Source of the DNA: Amycolatopsis palatopharyngis
GTDB taxonomy: Bacteria; Actinomycetota; Actinomycetes; Mycobacteriales; Pseudonocardiaceae
Direction of reading: 5' to 3'
Length of the DNA stretch: 64,000 nt
Assembly (NCBI RefSeq): GCF_003385185.1
Contig: NZ_PQHZ01000032.1
Span: 1 to 64,000 of the forward strand
In this document: piece after piece, positions 42,987 through 51,403 of the stretch
How positions within the stretch are numbered: the stretch's first letter is position 1
Layout of the letters: the number at the start of each line of letters is the position of its first letter
Made by a program: the position numbers and the translations under genes
The notes under the pieces: model-generated
Databases searched by the model: none
Told to the model about the DNA's origin: nothing
Seen by the model: the letters and a program-made list of their open reading frames with translations, nothing else

Positions 42987-45900
42987 GCGCGGCGACCTCC
43001 TGCCTCCGGCCACGCCGAAATCGCGTTACCGAGCCAACGCGAGTCCGCTGGAACCGCGTCACCCCTCGTCACCAAAGAGCCCGGTCCGACCGTCGTCCGC
43101 GCGCCGATACTCGCGCCGGGCAGCACGATCCCGTGCGGTCCGAGCGTCGCCCCTTCGTCCAGCGTCACCCGGTCCATACTCATGATTCGGTCGTGGAACA
43201 GGTGTGTCTGCACCACGCAGCCCCGGTTGACGGTCGCACCGGCACCCAGTCGCACGAGGTCCGATTCCGGCAGCCAGTAGGTCTCGAGCCACACCCCGCG
43301 CCCGATACGCGCGCCCATGGTGCGCAACCAGGCGGGCAGAAGCGGCGTCCCGCCGACGGAGCCGACCAGCCAGGGCACGGCGAGCACCTCGACGAACGTG
43401 TCGGCGAGCTCGCCCCGCCAGACGAACGAGCTCCACAGTGGATGCTCGATCGGGCGGAACCGGCCGACCAGCAGCCACTTCGCCGCCGTTGTCACCGCAC
43501 AGGCCAGCACCCCGGCCGCGAGCAGCACGACCCCCGAGGCCAGCGCGGCCACACCCATACCGAACTCCAGGCGCAGCGCCTGCAACGCGGCGGCCGTCAG
43601 GACGGCCAGCGCGATCGCGCAGCAGACGGGAACGAACCGGCACAACTCGACCGCGGCCCTGGCCAGCCTGAGCCGCCTTGGCGGCCGGAAGGTACGGCCC
43701 GCGTCGGCAGCCTCGACCGACCTGCGCAGCGGCATCGGTGGCATACCCAGGTACGAGGAACCCTTCTTCGCCTTCACCGGCGTCGAGGACAGCACCCCGA
43801 CGAGTCCGCGTTTGGGCACGGAGCGCCCTGGTGCGGTCATACCCGAGTTGCCGAGGAACGCGCGTTTGCCGATCCGGGCGGGAGCGACATGCAGCCAGCC
43901 GCCACCGAGTTCGTACGTGGCGACCATGGTGTCGTCCGCGAGGAAGGCTCCGTCGTCCACAGTGGTCATGGTGGGCAGGGCGAGGAGCGTGGAGATCTCC
44001 ACGTCGCGGCCGACCCGCGCGCCGAGCAGACGTAGCCACACCGGGGTGAACAGGCTGGCGTACAACGGGAAGAGCCCGACCCGGGCCATGGCCATCAGCC
44101 GTTCGGTGGCCCACACCTGCCACGCCGTCCTGCCGTGCACCGGATGGTAGCCCTCGGCCATACCAAGGCCGAGCGCGCGCACACCGGCGAGCACCAGCAG
44201 CGCGTAGCCGAGCAGGTAGCCGAGCGCCGCGAGGGGCACGACGGTCAACGCGGCCACGAGCGCGCCGCCGAGATCCGGTGTGGCGGCCACCGCGAGCGCC
44301 ACCGCGGCCACCGCGGGCACAGCGGCCACGACCGGCACCAGGCCGAGCAGCAGCGAGGTACAGCCGTAGATCCACGCCCAGCGCCGCGACCTCGCCGGGC
44401 GGGCGGACGGCCAGGCCAGCGCGTTCTTGTGTTCCCGCCGGGCGGGCGCACCGGCCCAGCGCTGGCCTGCCGGAACGGCACCGAGAACCGTGGAGCCCGC
44501 GGCGATCTCGGCGCCCTTGCCGATCCTGGCTCCAGGGAAAAGCGTGCTGCGGGCACCGATCCTGGCACCCGCGCCGATCCTGATCTTGCCGATGTGCACG
44601 ACGTCGCCGTCGACCCAGTGGCCGGACAGGTCGGCCTCCGGCTCGATCGCGGCACCCCGCCCGATCTTCAGCATTCCCGTCACCGGGGGCGGCGAGTGCA
44701 GGTCCACATCCTTGCCCACCTTCGCGCCGAGCGCCCTGGCGTAGTGGGTCATCCAGGAAGCGCCGGACACCCCGCTGGCGCCACTGAGGTCGGCCACCTG
44801 CTGTGCGGCCCAGAGGCGAAGGTGCACGCGGCCACCTCGCGGGTAGCTGCCGGGGCGCAGCCCGCGCAGCAGCAGCCGGGCACCCGCTGCCGAGATCGCG
44901 ATCCGGCCCGCCGGGCTGAACAGCACCGCCCACGCGGCGACGAGCGTCCACCACGGGACGGCAGGCGCCCACACCACCCCGGTGAATCCGGCGAGCACCG
45001 TGGACACGGCCGCGACCGCGGTGGTCCAGCGCAGCCCGACCAGTGTCAGCATCGGCAGCAGGAGCAGGCACTGCAGCACACCGGTACGCCGCGGTACGGG
45101 CGAGATCCCGCGCTGCGCGGTCGTCGCCGCGTCCTGCGCGTCGAGAATCCGTGCCAGCGCGGCCAGCCGGGGGTTCTGGTAGATGTCGGTGACCGAAACC
45201 TGCGGGTACCGCGTCCGGATCCGCGCGACGAGCTGCGCCGCGGTCAGACTGCCGCCGCCATGGGTGAAGAAGTCGGCCTTCCGGTCGGTCACGGTGACGC
45301 CGAGAATCTCGGCCCACCCCTCGGCCAGCCAGGCTTCGGTACGGGAAAGACGTGCGGCAGCGTCCGGTAACGCGTCCGGCAGCGGCCACGGCAGCGCGGC
45401 CCTGTCCACTTTGCCCGAAGTCCGCGTCGGCAACTCCGTGACCACGGCGATCAGCGGCACGAGTGCCGCGGGCAGCCGGTCCCGCAGGAGGGCGGTGGCC
45501 GACCGCCGATCGAACCCGGACTCGTGGCCCTCGGCGGGGGCGACGTAGCCGACCAGGATCTGGTTGCCGGCCGCCGTCGTGCGTACCGCGGCGGCCGCGC
45601 CCGCGACACCGGGCAGTGCCTGCAGGGCCGCGTCCACCTCGCCGAGTTCGATTCGTCGTCCACCGAGTTTGACCTGCTCGTCGGCCCTGCCGACGAAGAC
45701 GAGCCCCGCGGGTTCGGCCCGCACGACGTCCCCGCTGCGGTAGGCGCGCCGCCAGCCGAGCGCGGGCAGCGGCGCGAACTTCTCGGCGTCCTTGACCGGA
45801 TCCAGGTAACGGGCCAGCCCGGCCCCGCCGATGACCAGCTCCCCCGTGTGTCCCATGGGAACGGGCTCACCGAGTTCGTCGACGACGGCCAGCTGCCAGC

Positions 45901-46897
45901 CGAGCAGGGGCAGGCCGATCCGCACCGGCTCGTCGCCGGTCAGCTGTGCCGCGCAGGCCACCACCGTGGCCTCGGTGGGCCCGTAGGTGTTCCACACCTC
46001 GCGCCCCTCGACGGCCATCCGCTCGGCGAGTTCGGGCGGGCAAGCCTCACCACCGAAGATCAGCAGTCGCACGTCGTCGAGCGCGTCGACGGGCCACAAC
46101 GCGGCCAGCGTCGGCACGGTGGAGACCACCGAGACTCGCTGCGCCACCAGCCAGGGACCGAGGTCGACGCCGGTACGCACCAGCGAACGGGGCGCGGGTA
46201 CGAGGCAGGCGCCGTGCCGCCAGGCGAGCCACATCTCCTCGCAGGAGGCGTCGAAGGCCACGGAAAGCCCGGCGAGCACCCGGTCGCCGGGGCCGATCGG
46301 CTCATCGGCCAGGAACAGCTCTGCCTCGGCGTCGACGAAGGCGGCAGCCGCGCCGTGGCTGACGGCGACGCCCTTGGGCTTTCCGGTGGACCCGGAGGTG
46401 AAGATGATCCAGGCGTCGTCACCAGGGCCGGGCCTGTCCAGCCGGCCGCCTGCCGTTCCCGGGTACGTGGTCAGGCTGCCGCCGTCGCCGAGCACCGCGC
46501 AGACTCCGGCCTCGTCGAACACGAGGTCGGCTCGCTCCTGCGGATCGTCCGCGTCCACCGGGACGTAGGCGGCACCCGCCGCGAGTACCGCGAGAATCGC
46601 GACGTAGAGCTCGGCTGTTCCGGACGCGACGCGCACGCCCACCCGGTCACCGGTACCGATTCCGGCCTTCGCCAGTCTTGCCCTGACGGTATCGATCTGG
46701 TCGGCCAGATCGCGATAGGTGAGTACGGCGGAGCCGTCGTCGATGGCGGGTGCCCCGGGATGGCGCGCCGCGGTGTCGCCGAGGATGTCCAGCAGGGTGC
46801 GCTGGGCGGGAGCGACACCGGACCAGTAGAGCGCGCGTTCGGTGGTCGGGGTGATCGTGCTGTCCGAGGCATAATCCGGTTCGACGACCAGGGTCAT
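42983..46897 (-). CDS. Pls/PosA-family non-ribosomal peptide synthetase
   Basis: This 1304-residue enzyme has the architecture of epsilon-poly-L-lysine synthetase (about 1320 residues). An adenylation domain (about 30-510) has IIFTSGSTGKPKGV (164-177), YGPTEA and GKVDRAAL. A carrier domain has phosphopantetheine Ser550 in HGGGSL. A region with six membrane segments then holds three hexapeptide/acyltransferase-like blocks, for example IGKIRIGAGARIGARSTLFP. There is no conventional condensation or thioesterase domain. Hand-aligned specificity residues are D216, A217, E220, S259, I280, G282, T304, V312, V313 and K496, close to lysine codes. The product is probably a cationic homopolymer. ATG 46897 is likely; GTG 46948 is possible. 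Confidence 0.88.
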   Translation of the reverse strand: MTLVVEPDYASDSTITPTTERALYWSGVAPAQRTLLDILGDTAARHPGAPAIDDGSAVLTYRDLADQIDTVRARLAKAGIGTGDRVGVRVASGTAELYVAILAVLAAGAAYVPVDADDPQERADLVFDEAGVCAVLGDGGSLTTYPGTAGGRLDRPGPGDDAWIIFTSGSTGKPKGVAVSHGAAAAFVDAEAELFLADEPIGPGDRVLAGLSVAFDASCEEMWLAWRHGACLVPAPRSLVRTGVDLGPWLVAQRVSVVSTVPTLAALWPVDALDDVRLLIFGGEACPPELAERMAVEGREVWNTYGPTEATVVACAAQLTGDEPVRIGLPLLGWQLAVVDELGEPVPMGHTGELVIGGAGLARYLDPVKDAEKFAPLPALGWRRAYRSGDVVRAEPAGLVFVGRADEQVKLGGRRIELGEVDAALQALPGVAGAAAAVRTTAAGNQILVGYVAPAEGHESGFDRRSATALLRDRLPAALVPLIAVVTELPTRTSGKVDRAALPWPLPDALPDAAARLSRTEAWLAEGWAEILGVTVTDRKADFFTHGGGSLTAAQLVARIRTRYPQVSVTDIYQNPRLAALARILDAQDAATTAQRGISPVPRRTGVLQCLLLLPMLTLVGLRWTTAVAAVSTVLAGFTGVVWAPAVPWWTLVAAWAVLFSPAGRIAISAAGARLLLRGLRPGSYPRGGRVHLRLWAAQQVADLSGASGVSGASWMTHYARALGAKVGKDVDLHSPPPVTGMLKIGRGAAIEPEADLSGHWVDGDVVHIGKIRIGAGARIGARSTLFPGARIGKGAEIAAGSTVLGAVPAGQRWAGAPARREHKNALAWPSARPARSRRWAWIYGCTSLLLGLVPVVAAVPAVAAVALAVAATPDLGGALVAALTVVPLAALGYLLGYALLVLAGVRALGLGMAEGYHPVHGRTAWQVWATERLMAMARVGLFPLYASLFTPVWLRLLGARVGRDVEISTLLALPTMTTVDDGAFLADDTMVATYELGGGWLHVAPARIGKRAFLGNSGMTAPGRSVPKRGLVGVLSSTPVKAKKGSSYLGMPPMPLRRSVEAADAGRTFRPPRRLRLARAAVELCRFVPVCCAIALAVLTAAALQALRLEFGMGVAALASGVVLLAAGVLACAVTTAAKWLLVGRFRPIEHPLWSSFVWRGELADTFVEVLAVPWLVGSVGGTPLLPAWLRTMGARIGRGVWLETYWLPESDLVRLGAGATVNRGCVVQTHLFHDRIMSMDRVTLDEGATLGPHGIVLPGASIGARTTVGPGSLVTRGDAVPADSRWLGNAISAWPEAGGRRA

Positions 46898-47089
46898 CGA
46901 GTCGCCGCCTTCGTGTTCGAGCGGACAGTCTGGTAGCCCATCACTCACCCTCACGGAGTAGGTCGTAGTTACCCGGGCCGGTCCGCAGGCGATGAGGCGT
47001 CCCGTAACGGTGATCCACAATACGCCAGGTGAACGAACGGTTTCGCCCGGATCTCGAATGAGTGTCGGACCTCACCCCCAGAGATGGGG

Positions 47090-47212
47090 CGTCTGCAAGT
47101 ACCACCAAGCAAGATCAACTCCGTCGCTAACCGCTACCAAGCCGCCCTTCACGCACCTGGCTTGGTAGCGGTTATGGACGTTGTCGATCTTGCTTGGGCG
47201 TACTTGCAGACG
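47090..47212. repeat. 123-bp near-perfect inverted repeat
   Basis: Two 53-nt arms, 47090-47142 and 47160-47212, pair at 46 of 53 positions around a 17-nt centre. Perfect blocks are CGTCTGCAAGTAC at the outer ends, CAAGCAAGATC, and TAACCGCTACCAAGC at the inner ends. It lies downstream of der (stop 47260) and upstream of the NRPS (start 46897). The 362-bp gap holds nothing else I recognise. Because of the symmetry both strands read a similar short peptide, which is a by-product of the palindrome. Confidence 0.9.
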
Positions 47213-47259
47213 TACCAACGTGGTGCGGGAGGGCTGGTCCCGCAGGAGAGCGCCGGACG

Positions 47260-48675
47260 TCAGCGGGTCTTCTTGGGCTTCTTTTCGCGGACGCGGACGT
47301 TGATACGGACCGGGCTGCCATCGAAGCCGAAGCGCTCGCGGAACTTGCGCTCGATGAATCGACGGTAGCCCGACTCGAGGAAGCCGGTCGCGAACAGCAC
47401 CAGCGTCGGTGGGCGGATACCCGCCTGCGTCGCGAAGAGGACCTTCGGCTGCTTGCCGCCGCGCACCGGGGGTGGAGTAGCGGCGATCAGATCGGCGAGC
47501 CAGCCGTTCAGCTGCCCGGTCGGCACCCGCTGGTCCCAAGACGACAGCGCGGTCCGCAGAGCGGGCGCGAGCTTGCGCACCGACCGTCCCGTCAGCGCGG
47601 AGATGTTCACCCGCTCCGCCCACGGCACACGGACCAGACCGCGCTCGAGTTCGCGCACCATCTGGTACCTGCGTTCCTCGTCCACGAGGTCCCACTTGTT
47701 GAAGGCCAGCACGCAAGCGCGTCCCGCCTCCACCACCATGGTCAACACGCGCAAGTCCTGTTCGGACAGTGGTTCGCTCGAATCGAGCAGGACGATGACC
47801 ACCTCGGCCGCGTCGATGGCGGTCTTGGTCCGCAACGAGGCGTAGTACTCGGCGCCACTGGCGGTCTGCACCCGCTTGCGCAGGCCCGCGGTATCGACGA
47901 AACGCCAGGTCTCCCCATCCAGGTCGACCAGCGAGTCCACCGGGTCCACCGTGGTGCCCGCGACCTCGTCGACCACGGAGCGCTGCTCCCCGGCCAGCTT
48001 GTTCAGCAGGCTGGACTTGCCGACGTTGGGCTTGCCGACCAGCGCGACGCGGCGCGGGCCCGCGGCCCGATCGCCGTCGCGCGGCGCCTCGGGCAGTGCG
48101 GAGACGATCGCGTCGAGCAGGTCCCCGGAGCTGCGGCCGTGCAACGCGCTGACCGCATGCGGCTCCCCGAGCCCGAGCGACCACAGCGATGCCGTGTCGG
48201 CGAGCAGCCGATCGTCGTCGACCTTGTTCGCCGCCAGCAGCACGGGCCGCTTCGAGCGCCGCAGCACCCGGGCGACGGCCTCGTCCGTCGTCGTCGCTCC
48301 GACCGTGGCGTCGACGACGACCAGCACGGCGTCGGCGGTGTTCATGGCCATCTCCGCCTGTGCGGCGACCGCTCCCTGCAACCCGGTCGCGCCTGGTTCC
48401 CAGCCACCGGTGTCCACGACGGTGAACCGCCTGCCGCTCCACAACGCGTCGTAGGCCACCCGGTCCCTGGTCACCCCCGGGACGTCCTGGACGACCGCTT
48501 CCCTGCGCCCCAGGATGCGATTGACCAGTGTGGACTTACCGACGTTCGGCCTGCCGACGACGGCGAGCACCGGCTGCGCCAGCTGGGTCTCCTCGGCGTC
48601 GGTGTCCGCGTCGATCTGCTTGTCGAGTTCGGTGAACTCGGACTCGTCGGACCACGAGCCATCAACCTCGGTCAT
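47260..48675 (-). CDS. der: Ribosome-assembly GTPase Der (EngA)
   Basis: This 471-residue double GTPase is needed for 50S subunit maturation. The first G domain has GRPNVGKST, DTGGW and NKVD; the second has GKPNVGKSS, DTAGL and NKWD. A C-terminal KH-like domain ends with a basic tail KKPKKTR. An acidic N-terminal extension of about 32 residues precedes the first P-loop. It starts at ATG 48675, overlapping the plsC-like gene by 14 bp. Order cmk-plsC-der is shared with many actinobacteria. Confidence 0.96.
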   Translation of the reverse strand: MTEVDGSWSDESEFTELDKQIDADTDAEETQLAQPVLAVVGRPNVGKSTLVNRILGRREAVVQDVPGVTRDRVAYDALWSGRRFTVVDTGGWEPGATGLQGAVAAQAEMAMNTADAVLVVVDATVGATTTDEAVARVLRRSKRPVLLAANKVDDDRLLADTASLWSLGLGEPHAVSALHGRSSGDLLDAIVSALPEAPRDGDRAAGPRRVALVGKPNVGKSSLLNKLAGEQRSVVDEVAGTTVDPVDSLVDLDGETWRFVDTAGLRKRVQTASGAEYYASLRTKTAIDAAEVVIVLLDSSEPLSEQDLRVLTMVVEAGRACVLAFNKWDLVDEERRYQMVRELERGLVRVPWAERVNISALTGRSVRKLAPALRTALSSWDQRVPTGQLNGWLADLIAATPPPVRGGKQPKVLFATQAGIRPPTLVLFATGFLESGYRRFIERKFRERFGFDGSPVRINVRVREKKPKKTR

Positions 48676-49372
48676 GCTTTCTCTTTCCCATCGCGCGCGA
48701 TTCACGCTCGCGCTCGTCGTCAAGCGTGTGCACGAGGCAGGCCAGTTCCGTGCGCAACCGCTCGGTGGCCTCCTCGAGGCCTGCCCTTCCGCGTCCCACC
48801 CGCACGGTGAACGGCTCTCCCACCAGCAGGTCCACCACCGGACGGAACCGGCGTCGCGTCCCCTCCGGGCGCAGTGTGCCCCGTGTCGCCACCGGCAACA
48901 CGACCGCCCCCGACGTGCGTACCAGCCAGGCGGCGCCGCGTTCGGCGCTGGCCACGTCACCCGCGCCGCGGCTGCCCTCGGGAAACACCCCGACGACACC
49001 GCCACCGCGCAGTACCGCGACCGCGGTCAGCAGTGGCGCGCGGTCCGCGACACCGCGCCGGATCGGCACCTGGCCGATCCGGTGCAGGAACCAGCCGAGG
49101 CCACCACGAAAAAGTTCCTCCTTGACCAGGAACACTGAACGGCGCGGCAACATTCCAAAGATCAGCTGCGGTTCGATCATCGTGCTGTGATTCGCGATCA
49201 GCACAAGCGGCCCGCTTCGCGGCACCCGCTCCAGGCCCCGCGCGCGCAGGCGGAAGGCCGGCCGGACCACATGACGCGCGATCCGCCTGCCCAGGTCGTG
49301 CAGCCGGCGCGAGGAGCCCTCCGGCAACTCGGCGACGACGCCGGCGGGCACGGGTGCCGGGTCGATCGTCAC
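48662..49372 (-). CDS. 1-acyl-sn-glycerol-3-phosphate acyltransferase-like protein (PlsC family)
   Basis: This 236-residue protein has the PlsC fold: VLIANHSTMIEP at residues 57-68 and VFPEGSRG at 129-136. The catalytic HX4D motif reads HSTMIE (H62...E67), with Glu in place of Asp. It starts with GTG overlapping the cmk stop by 4 bp. It may acylate lysophosphatidic acid or another acceptor. The D-to-E change makes strong enzymatic claims unsafe. Confidence 0.85.
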   Translation of the reverse strand: MTIDPAPVPAGVVAELPEGSSRRLHDLGRRIARHVVRPAFRLRARGLERVPRSGPLVLIANHSTMIEPQLIFGMLPRRSVFLVKEELFRGGLGWFLHRIGQVPIRRGVADRAPLLTAVAVLRGGGVVGVFPEGSRGAGDVASAERGAAWLVRTSGAVVLPVATRGTLRPEGTRRRFRPVVDLLVGEPFTVRVGRGRAGLEEATERLRTELACLVHTLDDERERESRAMGKRKHDRG

Positions 49373-50091
49373 GAGGTGCTCTCCGCGGCACCTCGCAGCA
49401 GGCCACGCCTGCTGGCCAACTCGCTCAGCGCCACGATCACCTGATCGATACTCAGCTCGGAGGTGTCCACCTCCACGGCGTCCCCCGCCGCGCGCAGCGG
49501 TGACGCCGCACGGGTGGAGTCGAGGCGGTCCCGGCGATCCACCGAGGCGCGGGCCGCGGCCACGGTGACCTCCCGGCCCGCCGCGGAGTCCTGCGCACTG
49601 CGCCGGGCGGCACGGATCTCCGCGGAGGCGGTCAGGTAGACCTTGAGTTCGGCGTCCGGAACCACGACCGTGCCGATGTCCCTGCCCTCCACCACGATGC
49701 CGCCGACCTCGGCGACGACGTCGGCGATGATCCGGCGCTGCTCGGCGACGAGCAGTTCACGCACTCGCGGCACCGAGGACACTGCCGACACCGCGCCGGT
49801 GACGTCGGCGAGACGGATGCCGGTGCCGACGTCCTCCCCGTCGAGCAGCGCGGACGGCCGCTCCGGGGAAGTTCCCACACCCAGCCGGGCGGTGTCCGCC
49901 ACCGCGGCGACCGCGGCCGGGTCGGCAGGATCCACTCCGGCCCGAAGCACGGCGAGGGTGACGATCCGGTACATGGACCCGGTGTCCAGATAGCCTGAGT
50001 TCAGGCGCGTGGCGAGGGTGCGTGCCACCGTGGTCTTTCCGGTTCCCGAAGGCCCGTCCAGTGCGACCACTCCGCGTAGGGCTCCCGCCAC
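49369..50091 (-). CDS. cmk: Cytidylate kinase
   Basis: This 240-residue kinase phosphorylates CMP/dCMP. The P-loop is DGPSGTGKTT near the N-terminus, followed by YLDTGSMYR and VVEGRDIGTVVVPDA, all typical of bacterial Cmk. The start is GTG 50091, with AAGGAG 6-8 nt upstream; longer frames have no ribosome site. It leads the cmk-plsC-der operon. The Mrp operon ends 114 bp upstream. Confidence 0.94.
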   Translation of the reverse strand: MAGALRGVVALDGPSGTGKTTVARTLATRLNSGYLDTGSMYRIVTLAVLRAGVDPADPAAVAAVADTARLGVGTSPERPSALLDGEDVGTGIRLADVTGAVSAVSSVPRVRELLVAEQRRIIADVVAEVGGIVVEGRDIGTVVVPDAELKVYLTASAEIRAARRSAQDSAAGREVTVAAARASVDRRDRLDSTRAASPLRAAGDAVEVDTSELSIDQVIVALSELASRRGLLRGAAESTS

Positions 50092-50205
50092 CGACCGCTC
50101 TCCTTGCCGTGTCACCTGTGTCTGTCCGCAGGCCTGGGACCTGCTCGCCTGCTCGCGGCACATCGTCCGCGGCAGTCCATTCTGCCTGGCGGTGACGGCC
50201 GGGCG

Positions 50206-50562
50206 TCAGTCGGTGCCCGATCGACGCTGTTCGGCACGCAGCCGTTCGTCGAGTTCGTCGAAGCGCAGCACGGACCGGTCGATCGCTCCCGTGCGGTACG
50301 CGGCCCGGCCGAACAACTGTGCCAGAACCGGCGCCGTCATCACCTGGAAGATCGCCACGAGTGCGATTCCCGCCGCATACTCCGGTTTCACCCGCACCGC
50401 GGCGCCGGCCAGGATCAGCAGCAGTCCGACGGTCTGCGGTTTCGTCGCGGCCTGCAGCCGGGTGGGCACGTCAGGGAAGCGCAGCACCCCGAGCGCGCCG
50501 ATGAGGCAGAACAGCGCTCCCGCCAGTAGGAAGACCGCGGCGAGTACATCTCGGACGATCAT
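50206..50562 (-). CDS. mrpG: Mrp Na+/H+ antiporter subunit G
   Basis: This 118-residue protein has three TM segments and GVLRFPDVPTRLQAATKPQT, the MrpG/MnhG signature. It starts at ATG 50562, overlapping mrpF by 4 bp, and is the last gene of the seven-gene operon. A charged C-terminal tail of about 25 residues faces the cytoplasm. Confidence 0.93.
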   Translation of the reverse strand: MIVRDVLAAVFLLAGALFCLIGALGVLRFPDVPTRLQAATKPQTVGLLLILAGAAVRVKPEYAAGIALVAIFQVMTAPVLAQLFGRAAYRTGAIDRSVLRFDELDERLRAEQRRSGTD

Positions 50563-50825
50563 TGGTACTCCTCCCAGCGCTCGACCAGCCGGATCGCGGC
50601 GATCGAGCCGACGAAGGCCAGCAGGGCCACCGTGATCAGCAACGCTGTGTTGAACCCGCGCTGTGAACTGGCGATACCGACGGCGACCCCGGCGATGATG
50701 AGCACGAGCAGCACGTCCAGCGCGAGAATCCGGTCCAGGGTGCGCGGCCCGCGCGCCAGTCGCAGCACGACGAGCACCCCCGCAGCCGAGAGCAGTCCGA
50801 ACGTGATCGCGAAGACGACGGTCAT
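50559..50825 (-). CDS. mrpF: Mrp Na+/H+ antiporter subunit F
   Basis: This 88-residue protein has three TM segments with LARGPRTLDRILALDVL, typical of MrpF. It overlaps mrpE and mrpG by 4 bp each, so translation of the operon is coupled throughout. Confidence 0.93.
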   Translation of the reverse strand: MTVVFAITFGLLSAAGVLVVLRLARGPRTLDRILALDVLLVLIIAGVAVGIASSQRGFNTALLITVALLAFVGSIAAIRLVERWEEYQ

Positions 50826-51403
50826 GGTGCCTCCTCCGAGGTCGGTGCCGCGGACCTCCGGTCCCGCGCGCGGTGCGCCCGGTCGGCGCGCGTCCGCAGG
50901 TCACGTATCTCGGACGCGTCGCCGAGCGCCTTGAGCACCCGCACCTGCAGGTCGACCACCTGGTGGTAGGCACGGTCCAGGGCGTCCTCCGAGCGCGCTC
51001 CCAGCAGGTACACGTAGAAAATTCCGCCCTGCCGGTCGATCTGCAGCACGAACGTGTCCGGTGTGAGGGACACGAGGTTGGCCGAAGCGACGATCACGTG
51101 GTCGGCCTCGGCGAGGATCGGTACCGCGAACACCGCCGAGCACGTCTTCCTGCCGAACCGCAGGACCTCCCAGCTCCCGCGCACCGCCGAGGTCAGCAGA
51201 TCCCACGCCATGTAGCCCACGAGCGCGAGCAACCGCAGCGGCCGGGCGAAGACCCCGGAACGGGTGGGTAGCGGGAACAGCAGCAGGGTGGTGACCGCGA
51301 CGATCGCGCCGAACAGCACGACGACCGGACTCGTGGAACCCCACAGCAGCACCCAGACGACGAACAACCAGACCAGCAGTGCCGGCGAGAACCGCTGCTT
51401 CAC
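50822..51403 (-). CDS. mrpE: Mrp Na+/H+ antiporter subunit E
   Basis: This 193-residue protein has N-terminal hydrophobic segments and SLTPDTFVLQIDRQGGIFYVYLLGA, the MrpE hallmark. The C-terminal 35 residues are basic and rich in Arg. It lies between mrpD and mrpF with 4-bp overlaps. Confidence 0.93.
   Translation of the reverse strand: MKQRFSPALLVWLFVVWVLLWGSTSPVVVLFGAIVAVTTLLLFPLPTRSGVFARPLRLLALVGYMAWDLLTSAVRGSWEVLRFGRKTCSAVFAVPILAEADHVIVASANLVSLTPDTFVLQIDRQGGIFYVYLLGARSEDALDRAYHQVVDLQVRVLKALGDASEIRDLRTRADRAHRARDRRSAAPTSEEAP

Noticed and set aside
47084..47368. A short plus-strand gene encoding about 94 residues
   Set aside because: It starts inside the 123-bp inverted repeat and continues antisense to der; the similar peptide on the other strand shows that it is a product of the palindrome.
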